64,000 bases of DNA from Desertimonas sp963786985 (GCA_963786985.1 CAWBBL010000020.1:186001-250000); one strand, 5' to 3'; shown: positions 1 through 8,663, numbered from the stretch's first letter. The notes: a model not told the origin generated them from the letters alone. Translations and numbers: made by a program.

Positions 1-1820
1 TCGTCGCCGGCGTCGAAGCGCTGCTGATCCGCGCCCAACTCGCCGCCCCCGACGGCGAAGTGCTCTCGTCGGATGTCTACAACCAGCTGTTCACGATGCA
101 CGGCACGTCGATGGTTTTCCTGTTCGCCATGCCGATGGCGGCGGCCTTCGGCAACTACCTCCTGCCCCTGCAGATCGGGGCCCGCGACGTCGCCTTCCCG
201 CGGATCAACGCCTTCGGCTTCTGGACGTTCCTGTTCGGCGCCATCTTCGTCAACATGGCCTGGTTCCTCGGCGGCGCCGCCGACGGCGGGTGGTTCATGT
301 ACTCGCCGAACTCCAGCGTGCCGTTCTCCCCGTCGCACGGCATCGACTTCTGGACGCTCGGACTGCAGATCACGGGCATCGCCTCGTTGACGAGTGCCAT
401 CAACCTCATCGTCACCGCCCTCAACATGCGCACCAAGGGCATGTCGCTGATGCGCATGCCGGTGTTCACGTGGATGATCCTCGTCATCCAGTTCCTGTTG
501 CTGTTCGCCATTCCGGTGATCACCGTGGCGCTGTTCCTCTTGATGTTCCAGCGCCAGTTCGACGCCACCTTCTTCACCGTGTCGGCGGGTGCCGACCCAC
601 TGCTGTGGCAGCACCTGTTCTGGATCTTCGGCCATCCGGAGGTGTACATCCTCGTCTTGCCGTCGTTCGGGATCGTGTCCGAGGTGCTCCCGGTGTTCTC
701 CAAGAAGCCGTTGTTCGGCTACCCGTTCGTCGTTTTCTCCGGGGTGGCCATCGGTTTCCTCGGCTGGGGGGTGTGGGCGCATCACATGTTTGCCTCGGGG
801 ATCGGCCCGATCAGCGTCGCCGTGTTCGCCGTGGCGACGATGGCGATCGCCATCCCGACCGGCGTGAAGATCGTCAACTGGACGCTGACGATGTGGGGCG
901 GCAAGCTGCGCTTCACCACGGCGATGCTCTTCGCCATCGGCCTCATCGTCGAGTTCACGATCGGCGGGCTGTCCGGGGTCACCCACGCCGTGGCCCCGTC
1001 CGACACGCAGCAGACCGACACCTACTACATCGTCGCCCACTTCCACTACGTGTTGTTCGGTGGTGCCGTGCTCGGCTTCTTCGCCGGCTTCTACTACTGG
1101 TGGCCAAAGGTGTTCGGCAAGTGCCTGTCCGAGCGGCTCGGCAAGTGGAACTTCTGGCTGATGGCGATCGGCATGAACTTGACGTTCGGGCCGATGCACA
1201 TCATCGGTCTGCAGGGCCAGCCGCGCCGCATGTACGTGTGGACCGAAGACCGTGCCGGCGAGGGGTTCTTCAACCTCGGGTTCTGGAACCTGGTGGCAAC
1301 GATCGGCGCGGTGATCATCGCCCTCGGGGTGCTGATGTTCCTGATCAACGTGTGGCACACCAGTCGCAAGGCGCCGCCGGCACCGCTCGACCCGTGGGAC
1401 GCCCGCACGTTGGAGTGGATGACCACCAACCCGCCGAGCGAGCACAACTTCGACGCCCTGCCCGAGGTCCACTCACTCGACGAGTTCTTCCATCGCAAGT
1501 ACGAAGACGTCGGCGAGGGCGACGCTCACGACCTGCGTCCGGTCGCCACCGCCGAGGACATCCTCGCCGAACAAGTGGCCCACGCCGACCACCACATCCA
1601 CATGCCGTCGCCGTCGTATTGGCCGATCCTCGTGGCCCTCGGCCTGCCGATCGTCGCCTTCGGCATCATCTACAACGTGCTGATCGCGATCGTCGGCGCC
1701 GGAATCCTGGTGTTCGCCCTGTTCGGTTGGGCGTTGGAGCCGTCGGTGGCCGACGAAACCGATTACGACCCGCCGACGGACGACCAGTCCCCAGGAACGG
1801 AGCTGGCAGTCAGTGGCTGA
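1..1820 (+). CDS. ctaD: Cytochrome c oxidase subunit I, 5' truncated
   Basis: Catalytic heme-copper subunit of the aa3-type terminal oxidase. It transfers electrons from cytochrome c to O2 and pumps protons across the plasma membrane. The gene is open from the first in-frame codon of the window (position 3), so its N-terminus lies upstream. Visible signatures are TMHGTSMVF (heme a region), HPEVYILVLPSFG (CuB ligands), WAHHMF (the CuB His pair) and AHFHYVLFGG (heme ligands). The C-terminus extends beyond the usual core with a hydrophilic stretch and a further pair of membrane segments (about 1610-1740), an extension seen in actinobacterial CtaD proteins. The stop overlaps the GTG of ctaE by 8 nt, so the two are translationally coupled. 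Confidence 0.97.
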   Translation, partial: VAGVEALLIRAQLAAPDGEVLSSDVYNQLFTMHGTSMVFLFAMPMAAAFGNYLLPLQIGARDVAFPRINAFGFWTFLFGAIFVNMAWFLGGAADGGWFMYSPNSSVPFSPSHGIDFWTLGLQITGIASLTSAINLIVTALNMRTKGMSLMRMPVFTWMILVIQFLLLFAIPVITVALFLLMFQRQFDATFFTVSAGADPLLWQHLFWIFGHPEVYILVLPSFGIVSEVLPVFSKKPLFGYPFVVFSGVAIGFLGWGVWAHHMFASGIGPISVAVFAVATMAIAIPTGVKIVNWTLTMWGGKLRFTTAMLFAIGLIVEFTIGGLSGVTHAVAPSDTQQTDTYYIVAHFHYVLFGGAVLGFFAGFYYWWPKVFGKCLSERLGKWNFWLMAIGMNLTFGPMHIIGLQGQPRRMYVWTEDRAGEGFFNLGFWNLVATIGAVIIALGVLMFLINVWHTSRKAPPAPLDPWDARTLEWMTTNPPSEHNFDALPEVHSLDEFFHRKYEDVGEGDAHDLRPVATAEDILAEQVAHADHHIHMPSPSYWPILVALGLPIVAFGIIYNVLIAIVGAGILVFALFGWALEPSVADETDYDPPTDDQSPGTELAVSG

Positions 1821-2436
1821 CACGACGATCACCGACCCTCAGGTCCTCGGGGAGGGCGTCGAGCACCCGGCCCTCGGGTCGACCACCGGGCTGTCCAACA
1901 ACAAGATGGGGATGTGGCTGTTCCTCGGCTCGGAGTGCCTGCTGTTCGGCGGGTTGATCTCGACGTACATGCTGTATCGCGGTCGCAACGCCGGGCTCGG
2001 ACCCGACCAGATCTACGACATTCCGTTCACCTCGGTCTCCAGCTTCGTGCTGCTGATGTCGTCGCTGACGATGGTCCTGGCGGTGTCGGCGATCAACCGC
2101 GGCGACCATCGCAATGCCCGGGTGTGGCTCGTGACGACCGCCCTGCTCGGTGCCACGTTCGTCGGTGGCCAGGTGTACGAGTTCACGACCTTCTACCGCG
2201 AGGGTCTCGGGTTCACGACGAGCCTGTTCTCGTCGAGCTTCTACACGTTGACCGGCTTCCACGGTGTGCACGTGTCGGTTGGCATCATCATGCTGTTGTC
2301 GCTGACGATGATGCTCCGCGCCGACCGGGTGACCGGGACGAAGTCGGAGGTCGTCGAACTCGTCGGCCTCTACTGGCACTTCGTCGACATCGTGTGGATC
2401 GTCATCTTCACCCTCGTCTACCTGATCCCGGCATGA
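1813..2436 (+). CDS. ctaE: Cytochrome c oxidase subunit III
   Basis: Five-plus helix membrane subunit of the aa3 oxidase, 207 residues. It supports the stability of proton uptake and assembly of subunit I. The GTG start overlaps the end of ctaD. Family features are NKMGMWLFLGSECLLFGG near the N-terminus, GFHGVHVS in the middle and YWHFVDIVWIVIF at the C-terminus, all typical of bacterial COX3. The length matches the short actinobacterial form. It is the second gene of the ctaD-ctaE-subunit IV operon, with a 1-nt gap to the next gene. Confidence 0.95.
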   Translation: MADTTITDPQVLGEGVEHPALGSTTGLSNNKMGMWLFLGSECLLFGGLISTYMLYRGRNAGLGPDQIYDIPFTSVSSFVLLMSSLTMVLAVSAINRGDHRNARVWLVTTALLGATFVGGQVYEFTTFYREGLGFTTSLFSSSFYTLTGFHGVHVSVGIIMLLSLTMMLRADRVTGTKSEVVELVGLYWHFVDIVWIVIFTLVYLIPA

Positions 2437-2437
2437 C

Positions 2438-2794
2438 ATGAGCGGCGACGTCGAACAACTCGAGGCGCTCACCGAGACCGGCCACCACGTCACGGGGTCC
2501 TCGGGCAGCGAGGTCTATCACCACGGCCTGAGCGACCACCGGTACGTGATCGTCGCCCTGGCGCTGGCCGTGATGACCGGGTTCGAGGTGTCGCTCACCT
2601 ACATCGACGTCGGTCCGCTGTTCCTGCCACTGCTGATCGTCTTGATGCTCATCAAGTTCTTCACCGTGGTGCTGTTCTTCATGCACCTGCGCTTCGACAA
2701 CAAGCTGTACTCGGCGCTGTTCTACACCGGCCTCGGCCTGGCCGTGTTCGTGTACGTGGTGGCGATGTTCACCTTCCACGTCTTCCGCCTCTGA
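2438..2794 (+). CDS. Cytochrome c oxidase subunit IV (prokaryotic COX4-like)
   Basis: Small membrane protein of 118 residues with a polar N-terminus of about 35 residues followed by three hydrophobic segments. The signature LIKFFTVVLFFMHLRFD resembles the KxxxVxxxFMHL core of the prokaryotic cytochrome c oxidase subunit IV family. The ATG lies 1 nt after the ctaE stop, so it belongs to the same transcript and ends it: a hairpin follows directly. In actinobacteria this position is often called ctaF, but I leave the symbol empty because the family is short and divergent. Confidence 0.85.
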   Translation: MSGDVEQLEALTETGHHVTGSSGSEVYHHGLSDHRYVIVALALAVMTGFEVSLTYIDVGPLFLPLLIVLMLIKFFTVVLFFMHLRFDNKLYSALFYTGLGLAVFVYVVAMFTFHVFRL

Positions 2795-2800
2795 GAGTTT

Positions 2801-2826
2801 CGAGCGGAAAGCAAGCTTTCCGCTCG
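2801..2826 (+). terminator. Hairpin after the oxidase operon
   Basis: A perfect 12-bp inverted repeat (cgagcggaaagc at 2801-2812, gctttccgctcg at 2815-2826) with a 2-nt spacer starts 6 nt after the subunit IV stop. There is no U-tract, so it is either a GC-rich actinobacterial terminator or an mRNA 3'-end stabiliser. Confidence 0.6.
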
Positions 2827-2860
2827 AGCTCGTGGACGGCCTTCGGCCGACCCTCCGGTT

Positions 2861-2900
2861 CGGGCGGCCACCGGTCCGATCTCGGCGTTGGGCCGCCCAG
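2861..2900. repeat. Dispersed intergenic inverted repeat, divergent copy
   Basis: Arms gggcggcc (2862-2869) and ggccgccc (2891-2898) enclose a short spacer. The left half, gggcggccNNcggtcc, matches the copies at about 13282 and 52661. The copy lies between the oxidase operon terminator and the CtaG-like gene. Confidence 0.45.
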
Positions 2901-2938
2901 TTTCGGTGTTCGATCGGAGTTCCGGGCAGACTGTGGAT

Positions 2939-3847
2939 GTGAGCAGCCCGTGGGCGTTCCAATGGCATCCCGAGGTGCTTCTCCTCGTCGGCTTCCTGAG
3001 CGGCTCGTACGTCTATCTCGTCCGCGGCATCGGCCCGACCGCCGTGGCTGCCGGCGAGCGCCCGATCAGTGGCCGCAACATCGGCTGCTTCGCCGGGGCG
3101 ATGGCGATCCTGTGGGCGGCCAGCGACTGGCCGATCCACGACATCGGCGAGGGCTACCTGTACTCGATCCACATGCTCCAGCACATGATGCTGTCCTACT
3201 TCCTGCCCCCGCTCGTCCTGCTCGCCATGCCGGAGTGGTTGTTCCGGGCATTGATCGGGAGCGGACGGCTGTATCGCGCCGTGCGCTGGCTGTGCCATCC
3301 CGTCGTGGCCGCCGTCGCCTTCAACGTCGCCGTGATCGTCAGTCACATCCCCGGTGTGGTCAACGCGTCGCTGGAGAACGGCGCGCTGCACTACGGCATC
3401 CACTTCCTCGTGGTGTCCACGGCGCTGTTGATGTGGATGCCGGTGTGCGGCCCGATCCCCGAGTTCCGGATCGGCGACGGCGCCAAGATGATCTACCTGT
3501 TCCTCCAGTCGGTCGTCCCGACGGTGCCGGCCGCCTGGCTGACGTTCGCCGAAGGTGCCGTCTACCGCTCGTACGGCGAGCAACCGCTGCGCGTGTGGGG
3601 ACTCACGGTCACCGAGGACCAGCAACTCGCCGGGGCGATCATGAAGACGGGCGGCTCGATCTTCCTGTGGACCATCATCGTCATCATCTGGTTCAAGCGA
3701 TTCTCCGCCAACTACCGCAGCGAACACGACTACCGCCGTCCGTCACCAACGTCCGGGGGCGAGGCGCTCGACGAAGGCGCCGGAACGCTGACCTACGAGG
3801 AGGTCGAGCGGGAGTTCGCCAAGTCCGCCGCCCCCCACGAGCCGTGA
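2939..3847 (+). CDS. CtaG-like cytochrome c oxidase assembly membrane protein
   Basis: Multi-helix membrane protein of the caa3_CtaG family, about 302 residues, which supports copper/heme oxidase assembly. Characteristic elements are SDWPIHDIGEGYLYSIHMLQHMM in two adjacent blocks (a His-rich second segment), SHIPGVVNASLENGALHYG and DQQLAGAIMKTGG near the last helix. It follows the oxidase operon, which fits the role. I choose the GTG at 2939, which gives the usual short N-terminus (SSPWAFQWHPE). An in-frame TTG at 2888 would lie inside the dispersed repeat and is unlikely. The C-terminal ~50 residues are cytoplasmic and charged. Confidence 0.85.
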   Translation: MSSPWAFQWHPEVLLLVGFLSGSYVYLVRGIGPTAVAAGERPISGRNIGCFAGAMAILWAASDWPIHDIGEGYLYSIHMLQHMMLSYFLPPLVLLAMPEWLFRALIGSGRLYRAVRWLCHPVVAAVAFNVAVIVSHIPGVVNASLENGALHYGIHFLVVSTALLMWMPVCGPIPEFRIGDGAKMIYLFLQSVVPTVPAAWLTFAEGAVYRSYGEQPLRVWGLTVTEDQQLAGAIMKTGGSIFLWTIIVIIWFKRFSANYRSEHDYRRPSPTSGGEALDEGAGTLTYEEVEREFAKSAAPHEP

Positions 3848-3887
3848 CCAGATTGTCGCGTGGCGTTCCAGCCGAACTGTGGAGCCA

Positions 3888-3908
3888 GATGCACCACTTC
3901 GGTGCATC
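3888..3908 (+). terminator. Hairpin between the CtaG-like gene and serS
   Basis: gatgcacc (3888-3895) and ggtgcatc (3901-3908) form a perfect 8-bp stem with a 5-nt loop. No U-run follows. It is the only structure I see in the 142-nt gap 3848-3989, which shows no T-box features ahead of serS. Function is uncertain. Confidence 0.35.
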
Positions 3909-3989
3909 TCGCTCCGCGGTTCCGCCAGCCACGCCGCCGGCACTCGTCGCGGCGGCTCGAAAGCTGGCGGCAGGTAGCGTCGCAGCCTT

Positions 3990-5285
3990 GTGATCGACGT
4001 CAGGCTGCTGCGCACCGATCTCGACGCCACGCTGGTGGCGATGGCGCGGCGGGGGCGGCCCGAGTTGCTCGACCAACTGCGCGATGCCGCCAAGCTCGAC
4101 GGGCGCCTGCGCGACATCACGGCAGAACGGGACGCCGCCCGGGAGCAGGTGAACGAGCTGTCCAAGCAAGTCGGTGTGCGCCGCCGCGCCGGAGATGTCG
4201 CTGGCGCCGACGAGTTGGCGGCGCAGAGCCGGGAACTCGGCGAGCAGGAGCGGCAACTCGCCGACGAGCACACGGTCGTCGCCGCCGAGCTGCGCGACGT
4301 CCTTCTCGCCATCCCCAACGTGCCGCACCCGGCCGCCCCTGACGGAGCCTCCGAGGAGGACAACCCCGTCGTCCGCGGACCGTTCAACCTGCCCGCCGAC
4401 TTCGCCGAGCATCGACGCGTGCCGCACTGGGAGACGGCCGCGGCCCTCGGGATCCTCGACAACGAGCGGGCGACGAAGATCAGCGGCTCGATGTTCACGA
4501 TGACCCGGGGCCTGGGGGCCACGATGGGTAGAGCGCTGTGCCAGTTGGCCCTCGACCGCAACGCCGACGCCTTCGAGGAGATCCGCCCACCATCACTCGT
4601 CACGTCGGCGACGCTGACGGCATCGGGCCAACTCCCCAAGTTCGCCGACGACGCCTTCGCCATCGAGCGCGACGACCTGTGGGCGATCCCGACGGCGGAG
4701 GTGCCGCTGACGTCGATCTACCGCGACGAGATCCTCGACGAGGCGGACCTGCCGAAGCGGCTGATGGCGTACACGCCGTGCTATCGCCGGGAGGCCGGGT
4801 CGGCCGGCAAGGACACTCGCGGCATGCTGCGGGCCCACGAGTTCGACAAGGTCGAGATCCTCGCCGTCGCCACGCCCGAGCAAGGTTCCGAGCTGCTCGA
4901 CGAGCTGCTCGCCCGGGCCGAGGGTCTCATCGCCGCCCTCGGCCTGCCCTATCGGACGAGCGAGATCTGTACCGGCGACTTCGGGCAGAGCCACTATCGG
5001 ACGCTCGATGTCGAGGTCTACTCGCCCGGCACCGACACGTGGTTGGAGGTGTCGTCGGTCAGCTGGTTCTCCGACTACCAGGGGCGTCGGGCCAACATCC
5101 GCTTCCGCCGTCGCGGCCAGAAGGGCACGGAGATCGCCCACACGCTCAACGGGTCGGCGGTCGCCGTGCCCCGGGTATGGGCGGCGATCCTCGAGCACTA
5201 TCGCCAGCCAGACGGTTCGGTGGTGATCCCCGAAGCCCTGCGCCCGTACATGCGCGGCGCCGAGCGCATCGACCCGCCCTCCTGA
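3990..5285 (+). CDS. serS: Seryl-tRNA synthetase
   Basis: Class II aminoacyl-tRNA synthetase charging tRNA-Ser (and tRNA-Sec where present), 431 residues, cytosolic. The N-terminal ~110 residues form the expected antiparallel coiled-coil arm (charged, heptad-like, LAAQSRELGEQERQLADEH). The catalytic core contains the TAEVPLTSIYRDEIL block, motif 2 (CYRREAGSAGKDTRGMLRAHEF) and motif 3 (the segment ending TLNGSAVAVPR). GTG start at 3990. The upstream TAGCGT (3973-3978 region) is a possible -10. The stop is 2 nt before pdxH, suggesting co-transcription. Confidence 0.96.
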   Translation: MIDVRLLRTDLDATLVAMARRGRPELLDQLRDAAKLDGRLRDITAERDAAREQVNELSKQVGVRRRAGDVAGADELAAQSRELGEQERQLADEHTVVAAELRDVLLAIPNVPHPAAPDGASEEDNPVVRGPFNLPADFAEHRRVPHWETAAALGILDNERATKISGSMFTMTRGLGATMGRALCQLALDRNADAFEEIRPPSLVTSATLTASGQLPKFADDAFAIERDDLWAIPTAEVPLTSIYRDEILDEADLPKRLMAYTPCYRREAGSAGKDTRGMLRAHEFDKVEILAVATPEQGSELLDELLARAEGLIAALGLPYRTSEICTGDFGQSHYRTLDVEVYSPGTDTWLEVSSVSWFSDYQGRRANIRFRRRGQKGTEIAHTLNGSAVAVPRVWAAILEHYRQPDGSVVIPEALRPYMRGAERIDPPS

Positions 5286-5287
5286 CA

Positions 5288-5953
5288 ATGTCCGACGAGC
5301 TGGCGACGAGGCGTGTCGAGTACGAGACGGCCGGACTCGACGTGGCCGACGTTGCCGCCGATCCAGTCGAGCAGTGGCGACGGTGGTATGACGACGCCAG
5401 CGCGGCCGGAGCGGTCGAGCCGAACGCGATGGTCATCGCCACCGTCGGCCTCGACGGGCATCCCGACGCCAGGACAGTGCTCGCCCGCGGCGCCGACGAT
5501 CGCTCGGTGGTCTTCTTCACCAACTACGGCAGCGCCAAGAGCCGTCAGCTGGACGCGCATCCCCACGCCGCTGCGGTGTTCACCTGGCTCGAACTACACC
5601 GCCAGGTCCGCTTGCGCGGCGGCATCGAACGGGTCGGCGACGTCGAGAGTGACGCCTACTTCGCCAGCCGGCCGCGCGACAGTCGCCTCGCCGCCTGGGC
5701 GTCGCGGCAGAGCGACGTCCTGGCCGACCGTGCCGAGCTCGAGCGCCGTCTCGCCGACTGCACCGAGCGGTTTGCCGACGGGGACGTGCCGCGGCCCCCG
5801 TTCTGGGGTGGGTGGCGGCTCGTCGTCACCGACGCCGAGTTCTGGCAGGGCCGGCCGAGCAGGCTGCACGATCGGGTCGCCTACCGGCGCGGCGGGGGAT
5901 CGCTGGGTGATCCAACGGCTCGCGCCGTAACCCGGCGCTCGCCTGCCCGCTAG
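5288..5953 (+). CDS. pdxH: Pyridoxamine 5'-phosphate oxidase, C-terminus frameshifted
   Basis: FMN-dependent oxidase converting pyridoxine/pyridoxamine 5'-phosphate to pyridoxal phosphate. Family blocks are RTVLARG, FFTNYGSAKSRQL (FMN binding), RQVRLRGGIERV, RPRDSRLAAWASRQS and RLHDRVAYRR. As written, the last residues after YRRGGG are not family-like and the frame ends at 5953. In the neighbouring frame the canonical ending DRWVIQRLAP plus stop (5928-5930) follows immediately. Removing one G from the five-G run at 5894-5898 restores it. I therefore read the gene as intact with a +1 homopolymer error and a true end at 5930. The ATG is 2 nt after serS. Confidence 0.92.
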   Translation: MSDELATRRVEYETAGLDVADVAADPVEQWRRWYDDASAAGAVEPNAMVIATVGLDGHPDARTVLARGADDRSVVFFTNYGSAKSRQLDAHPHAAAVFTWLELHRQVRLRGGIERVGDVESDAYFASRPRDSRLAAWASRQSDVLADRAELERRLADCTERFADGDVPRPPFWGGWRLVVTDAEFWQGRPSRLHDRVAYRRGGGSLGDPTARAVTRRSPAR

Positions 5954-5964
5954 GTTCCTCGGCG

Positions 5965-6543
5965 ATGTTGGTGTGGATGGATCTGGAGATGACGGGTCTC
6001 GACCACACCCGGGACCAGATCGTCGAGATCGCCACGATCGTCACCGACGACGAGTTGCGGATCATCGCCGAGGGCCCTGACCTCGTCGTCCACGCCGACG
6101 ACGAGGTACTGGCCACGATGGATCCGGTCGTCGTCGAGATGCACACGAAATCCGGGCTGCTCCCGGCGATTCGGACCTCGACGGTCACGATCGCCGACGC
6201 TGGGAGGGCGACACTCGACTTCATCCGTGCCCACGTGCCCGACCCGCGCACCGTGCCGTTGTGTGGCAACTCGATCGGTACCGACCGCCGATTCCTCGAC
6301 AAGTACCTCCCGGAGATCGAGAACTACCTGCACTACCGGTCCGTCGATGTGTCGAGCGTCAAGGAGCTCGTCAAACGGTGGTATCCCGATCTCACCCAGG
6401 CGATGCCGCGCAAAGCTGGCCTGCACCGGGCCCTCGACGACATTCGCAGCTCGATCGAAGAACTGCGCTACTACCGCGGCGTGGTGTTCGTGCCCCCAGT
6501 GGCCGTCGATCCGGCTGTCCTCGCCGAACCACCCGTGGACTGA
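5965..6543 (+). CDS. orn: Oligoribonuclease
   Basis: DEDDh-type 3'-5' exoribonuclease of 192 residues that degrades 2-5 nt RNAs, including pGpG from c-di-GMP turnover. Active-site motifs are present: WMDLEMTGLD (Exo I), GNSIGTDRRFLDKYLP (Exo II) and KAGLHRALDDIRSSIEEL with the catalytic His and Asp (Exo III). HYRSVDVSS is the usual Orn core. A TAGGTT -10-like hexamer at 5951-5956 lies 8 nt before the ATG, so a leaderless transcript is possible. The stop overlaps the next ATG by 1 nt. Confidence 0.95.
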   Translation: MLVWMDLEMTGLDHTRDQIVEIATIVTDDELRIIAEGPDLVVHADDEVLATMDPVVVEMHTKSGLLPAIRTSTVTIADAGRATLDFIRAHVPDPRTVPLCGNSIGTDRRFLDKYLPEIENYLHYRSVDVSSVKELVKRWYPDLTQAMPRKAGLHRALDDIRSSIEELRYYRGVVFVPPVAVDPAVLAEPPVD

Positions 6544-7529
6544 TGCGCGCGGTCGTGCTCACCGAGTACGGCGGCCCGGAGGTGTTGCGCGTCGCCGACG
6601 TCGCCGATCCGGTCCCCGGCCCGGATGAGATCCTCGTCAACGTCGAGCACACGGCCATCAACCGGGCCGACGTGTTGCAGCGCCGCGGGCGCTACGCCGA
6701 TCCCCGCCAGCCGGTGGTCGAGATCCCCGGCCTCGAGTACGCCGGCACGGTTGCCGTGTGTGGATCGCGGGTGAGCGAGTGGCACGTCGGCGACGCCGTG
6801 ATGGGCATCGAGAGTGGCGGGTGCTACGCCGAGTTGCTCGTCACCCACTCCCGCCAGGCGATGGCCGTACCCCGCGGACTTGACCGCCGCGAGGCGGCGG
6901 CGGTCCCCGAGGTCTTCCTCACGGCATGGGACGCAGTCGTCGTCCAGGGTGGCCTGACGAGCGGGCGCTGGGCGCTCGTCCATGCTGGTGCGTCCGGAGT
7001 CGGCACCGCGGCAATCCAGATCGCCAAGGCGATTGGCGCCCATATCGCCGTCACGTGCTCGGCCGGCAAGATGCACCGATGCCTCGAACTCGGCGCCGAC
7101 ATCGTCGTGGAGCGGTCGCCCTCCGACTGGCTGGGCGCGCTGCGTGAATCGCTTGTCGGGCACGGCGTCGACGGCGTCGATGTCGTGCTCGACGTCGTCG
7201 GCGGGGAGGAGGTCGCCCGCAACCTGTCGGCCGTCCGGCAGCGCGGCACGATCGTCCAGGTCGGCCTACTCGGGGGTGGTGCTGCGGAGGTCGACGTCGG
7301 TGCCCTGCTCGCCAAGCGAGTGCATTGGGTCGGTACCGTCCTGCGGTCACGGCCGCTGGAGGAGAAGATCTCCGTCAGTCGACGCTTCGCAACCGAGGTC
7401 CTACCGCTGTTCACGGCCGGGCGGTTACGGCCGGTGATCGACCGACGCTTCGCCCTCGCCGATGTTGCCGAGGCCCATCGCGTGATGGAGGCCGACGCCA
7501 ACGTCGGCAAGCTGCTCATCGACATCTGA
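6543..7529 (+). CDS. Zinc-independent NADPH:quinone oxidoreductase (MDR superfamily)
   Basis: Medium-chain dehydrogenase/reductase of the quinone oxidoreductase class, 328 residues. It carries an N-terminal GroES-like domain (NRADVLQRRGRY, then GLEYAGTV) and a Rossmann NAD(P)H-binding domain with the AxxGVGTAAIQIAK nucleotide motif around residue 150. Catalytic-zinc ligands of alcohol dehydrogenases are absent. It closely resembles the PIG3/QorA group acting on quinones or small enones. The substrate cannot be assigned. The ATG overlaps the orn stop. Confidence 0.9.
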   Translation: MRAVVLTEYGGPEVLRVADVADPVPGPDEILVNVEHTAINRADVLQRRGRYADPRQPVVEIPGLEYAGTVAVCGSRVSEWHVGDAVMGIESGGCYAELLVTHSRQAMAVPRGLDRREAAAVPEVFLTAWDAVVVQGGLTSGRWALVHAGASGVGTAAIQIAKAIGAHIAVTCSAGKMHRCLELGADIVVERSPSDWLGALRESLVGHGVDGVDVVLDVVGGEEVARNLSAVRQRGTIVQVGLLGGGAAEVDVGALLAKRVHWVGTVLRSRPLEEKISVSRRFATEVLPLFTAGRLRPVIDRRFALADVAEAHRVMEADANVGKLLIDI

Positions 7530-7588
7530 ACGCCGCCTAGGTCATCGCGCCGATTCGCTGAACGGCACGGTCCGCGCACTGTGGCGCG

Positions 7589-7732
7589 ATGACCCGATCC
7601 GACAAGTCCACCGAAGCGCTCGCCGCCTGGGCGCGATTCCCCCTGTTTCCCCAGGCCAGCTACGGCCTGTGCGGCTCGATCTCGCGGGCCCTCGCGGCCC
7701 GTCAGCGGGCCCGCAACGCCCGCCGGCGCTGA
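7589..7732 (+). CDS. Small basic ORF upstream of the first wbl gene
   Basis: A 47-codon ATG frame (MTRSDKSTEALAAWARF at the start, ending in a run of arginines and alanines). I recognise no family. It fits the gap between the oxidoreductase and the wbl gene at 7813. Inside its 3' half an inverted repeat (gcgggccc 7684-7691, gggcccgc 7707-7714) could form a hairpin in the mRNA. There is no clear ribosome binding site. It may be a real small protein, a leader ORF for wbl, or chance. No other feature is visible in 7733-7812. Confidence 0.35.
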   Translation: MTRSDKSTEALAAWARFPLFPQASYGLCGSISRALAARQRARNARRR

Positions 7733-7812
7733 CGCCGAACACGTCCCACCGTCGTTTGTGGCTCGATCCCGCCGCCTCGTATCACGCCGACCACTGCGGA
7801 CTCTCGTACTGC

Positions 7813-8112
7813 ATGGAAGCCGCCGTCTTGATCAAGCGCTTTGCGCGCTGCGCCGACCCGCGTAGCAGCTACACCCCACTGTTCTTTTCCGAAGAGCCGC
7901 TGGAGATGGCCCGCGCCAAGGCGATCTGCTCGCGCTGCATCGTCCGCACCCAGTGCCTGGCTGAGGCGATCGCCCGTGAAGAGCCGTGTGGCGTGTGGGG
8001 CGGAGAGATCTTCGTGGACGGCGTGCCGGTGGCCGAGAAGCGCCGCCGCGGCCGCCCGCCGCGGAACCCGCGCCCTGCCCTCGTCGTCAACGAGATCCCC
8101 GACGTCGCCTGA
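7813..8112 (+). CDS. WhiB-like (Wbl) iron-sulfur transcription factor 1, WhiB7-type tail
   Basis: Wbl proteins bind a [4Fe-4S] cluster and partner with the primary sigma factor. This 99-residue protein has the four cluster cysteines C13, C39, C42 and C48 (CxxC then C after five residues), the Wbl turn GVWGG at residues 60-64, and a basic RRRGRPP tail at 77-83 resembling the AT-hook of WhiB7. The ATG at 7813 gives the usual Wbl length and excludes a non-homologous upstream extension. A second paralogue lies about 550 nt downstream with the same TPLFFS and GRPP segments, so this is a tandem pair. Confidence 0.9.
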   Translation: MEAAVLIKRFARCADPRSSYTPLFFSEEPLEMARAKAICSRCIVRTQCLAEAIAREEPCGVWGGEIFVDGVPVAEKRRRGRPPRNPRPALVVNEIPDVA

Positions 8113-8163
8113 TCGCTCGCGCCGCCGTGTGACAGATGTCCACCCGTCAGGTGACGAAACCGT

Positions 8164-8183
8164 CTTGACGAAGCACCGTCAAG
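8164..8183. promoter_or_regulatory. Dyad upstream of leader ORF, overlapping a TTGACG -35-like box
   Basis: cttgacg (8164-8170) and cgtcaag (8177-8183) form a perfect 7-bp inverted repeat spaced by 6 nt. It contains TTGACG at 8165-8170. It sits about 55 nt before the leader ORF start, where a promoter/operator is expected. No convincing -10 is seen at ideal spacing. Confidence 0.35.
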
Positions 8184-8238
8184 TCTGGTTGCCTAGCGGG
8201 CGGTACAAGTGCGCGATACGAGGAAGGTGACCAGCCAG

Positions 8239-8448
8239 ATGGAGATGACGAACTACGACATGGAGCGCCCGGCAGCAATGCCGCAGGCTGCGCCCGTCGG
8301 TGCCGTCGCTCCCGGCTACCGCCTCGCCGCAGCCAATCCGCTCCAGGTGCACGGCACCTTTGTGCCCATTGCGCGAGACCGCAAGGGCACCTCCGGGAAG
8401 CCGTGGACCGGTCGCCCCGCCCGACACCTCGGGAGAGCATCGACGTAG
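8239..8448 (+). CDS. Leader ORF upstream of the second wbl gene
   Basis: A 69-codon frame with ATG at 8239, preceded by a good Shine-Dalgarno (gaggaagg, 8220-8227). The product is Ala/Pro-rich with a basic C-terminus and matches no family I recognise. It ends 22 nt before a strong intrinsic terminator (8471-8499) that separates it from wbl 2. A translated ORF followed by a terminator ahead of a WhiB7-like gene recalls the published attenuation leader of mycobacterial whiB7. That parallel is inference. It could also be an independent small gene. Confidence 0.6.
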   Translation: MEMTNYDMERPAAMPQAAPVGAVAPGYRLAAANPLQVHGTFVPIARDRKGTSGKPWTGRPARHLGRAST

Positions 8449-8470
8449 CAGCGTTCGATGATCGCTCGCA

Positions 8471-8499
8471 GGCCGTCGGGTTACCCCGACGGCCTTTTT
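8471..8499 (+). terminator. Intrinsic terminator (candidate attenuator) before wbl 2
   Basis: Stem ggccgtcggg (8471-8480) pairs with cccgacggcc (8485-8494) across a 4-nt loop and is followed directly by TTTTT (8495-8499) and a further GGTTTT. This is the only classical stem plus U-tract terminator I find in the window. Confidence 0.9.
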
Positions 8500-8663
8500 G
8501 GTTTTCGACTGACGACAGAAACGAACTCGAGATGACTGACCAAACCTCCACCACCAGCCCGACGAAGACCGAGCGAGCGGATCCAACGCTGAATCTCCGC
8601 TCGCCACGGCGTCTACACCACCACGAGACACGACACGAGAAACGCGAACTGCAGGACCCCCCG

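Noticed and set aside
3848..3989. T-box or other riboswitch ahead of serS
   Set aside because: Only one short hairpin is present. No specifier loop or conserved T-box sequence is seen.
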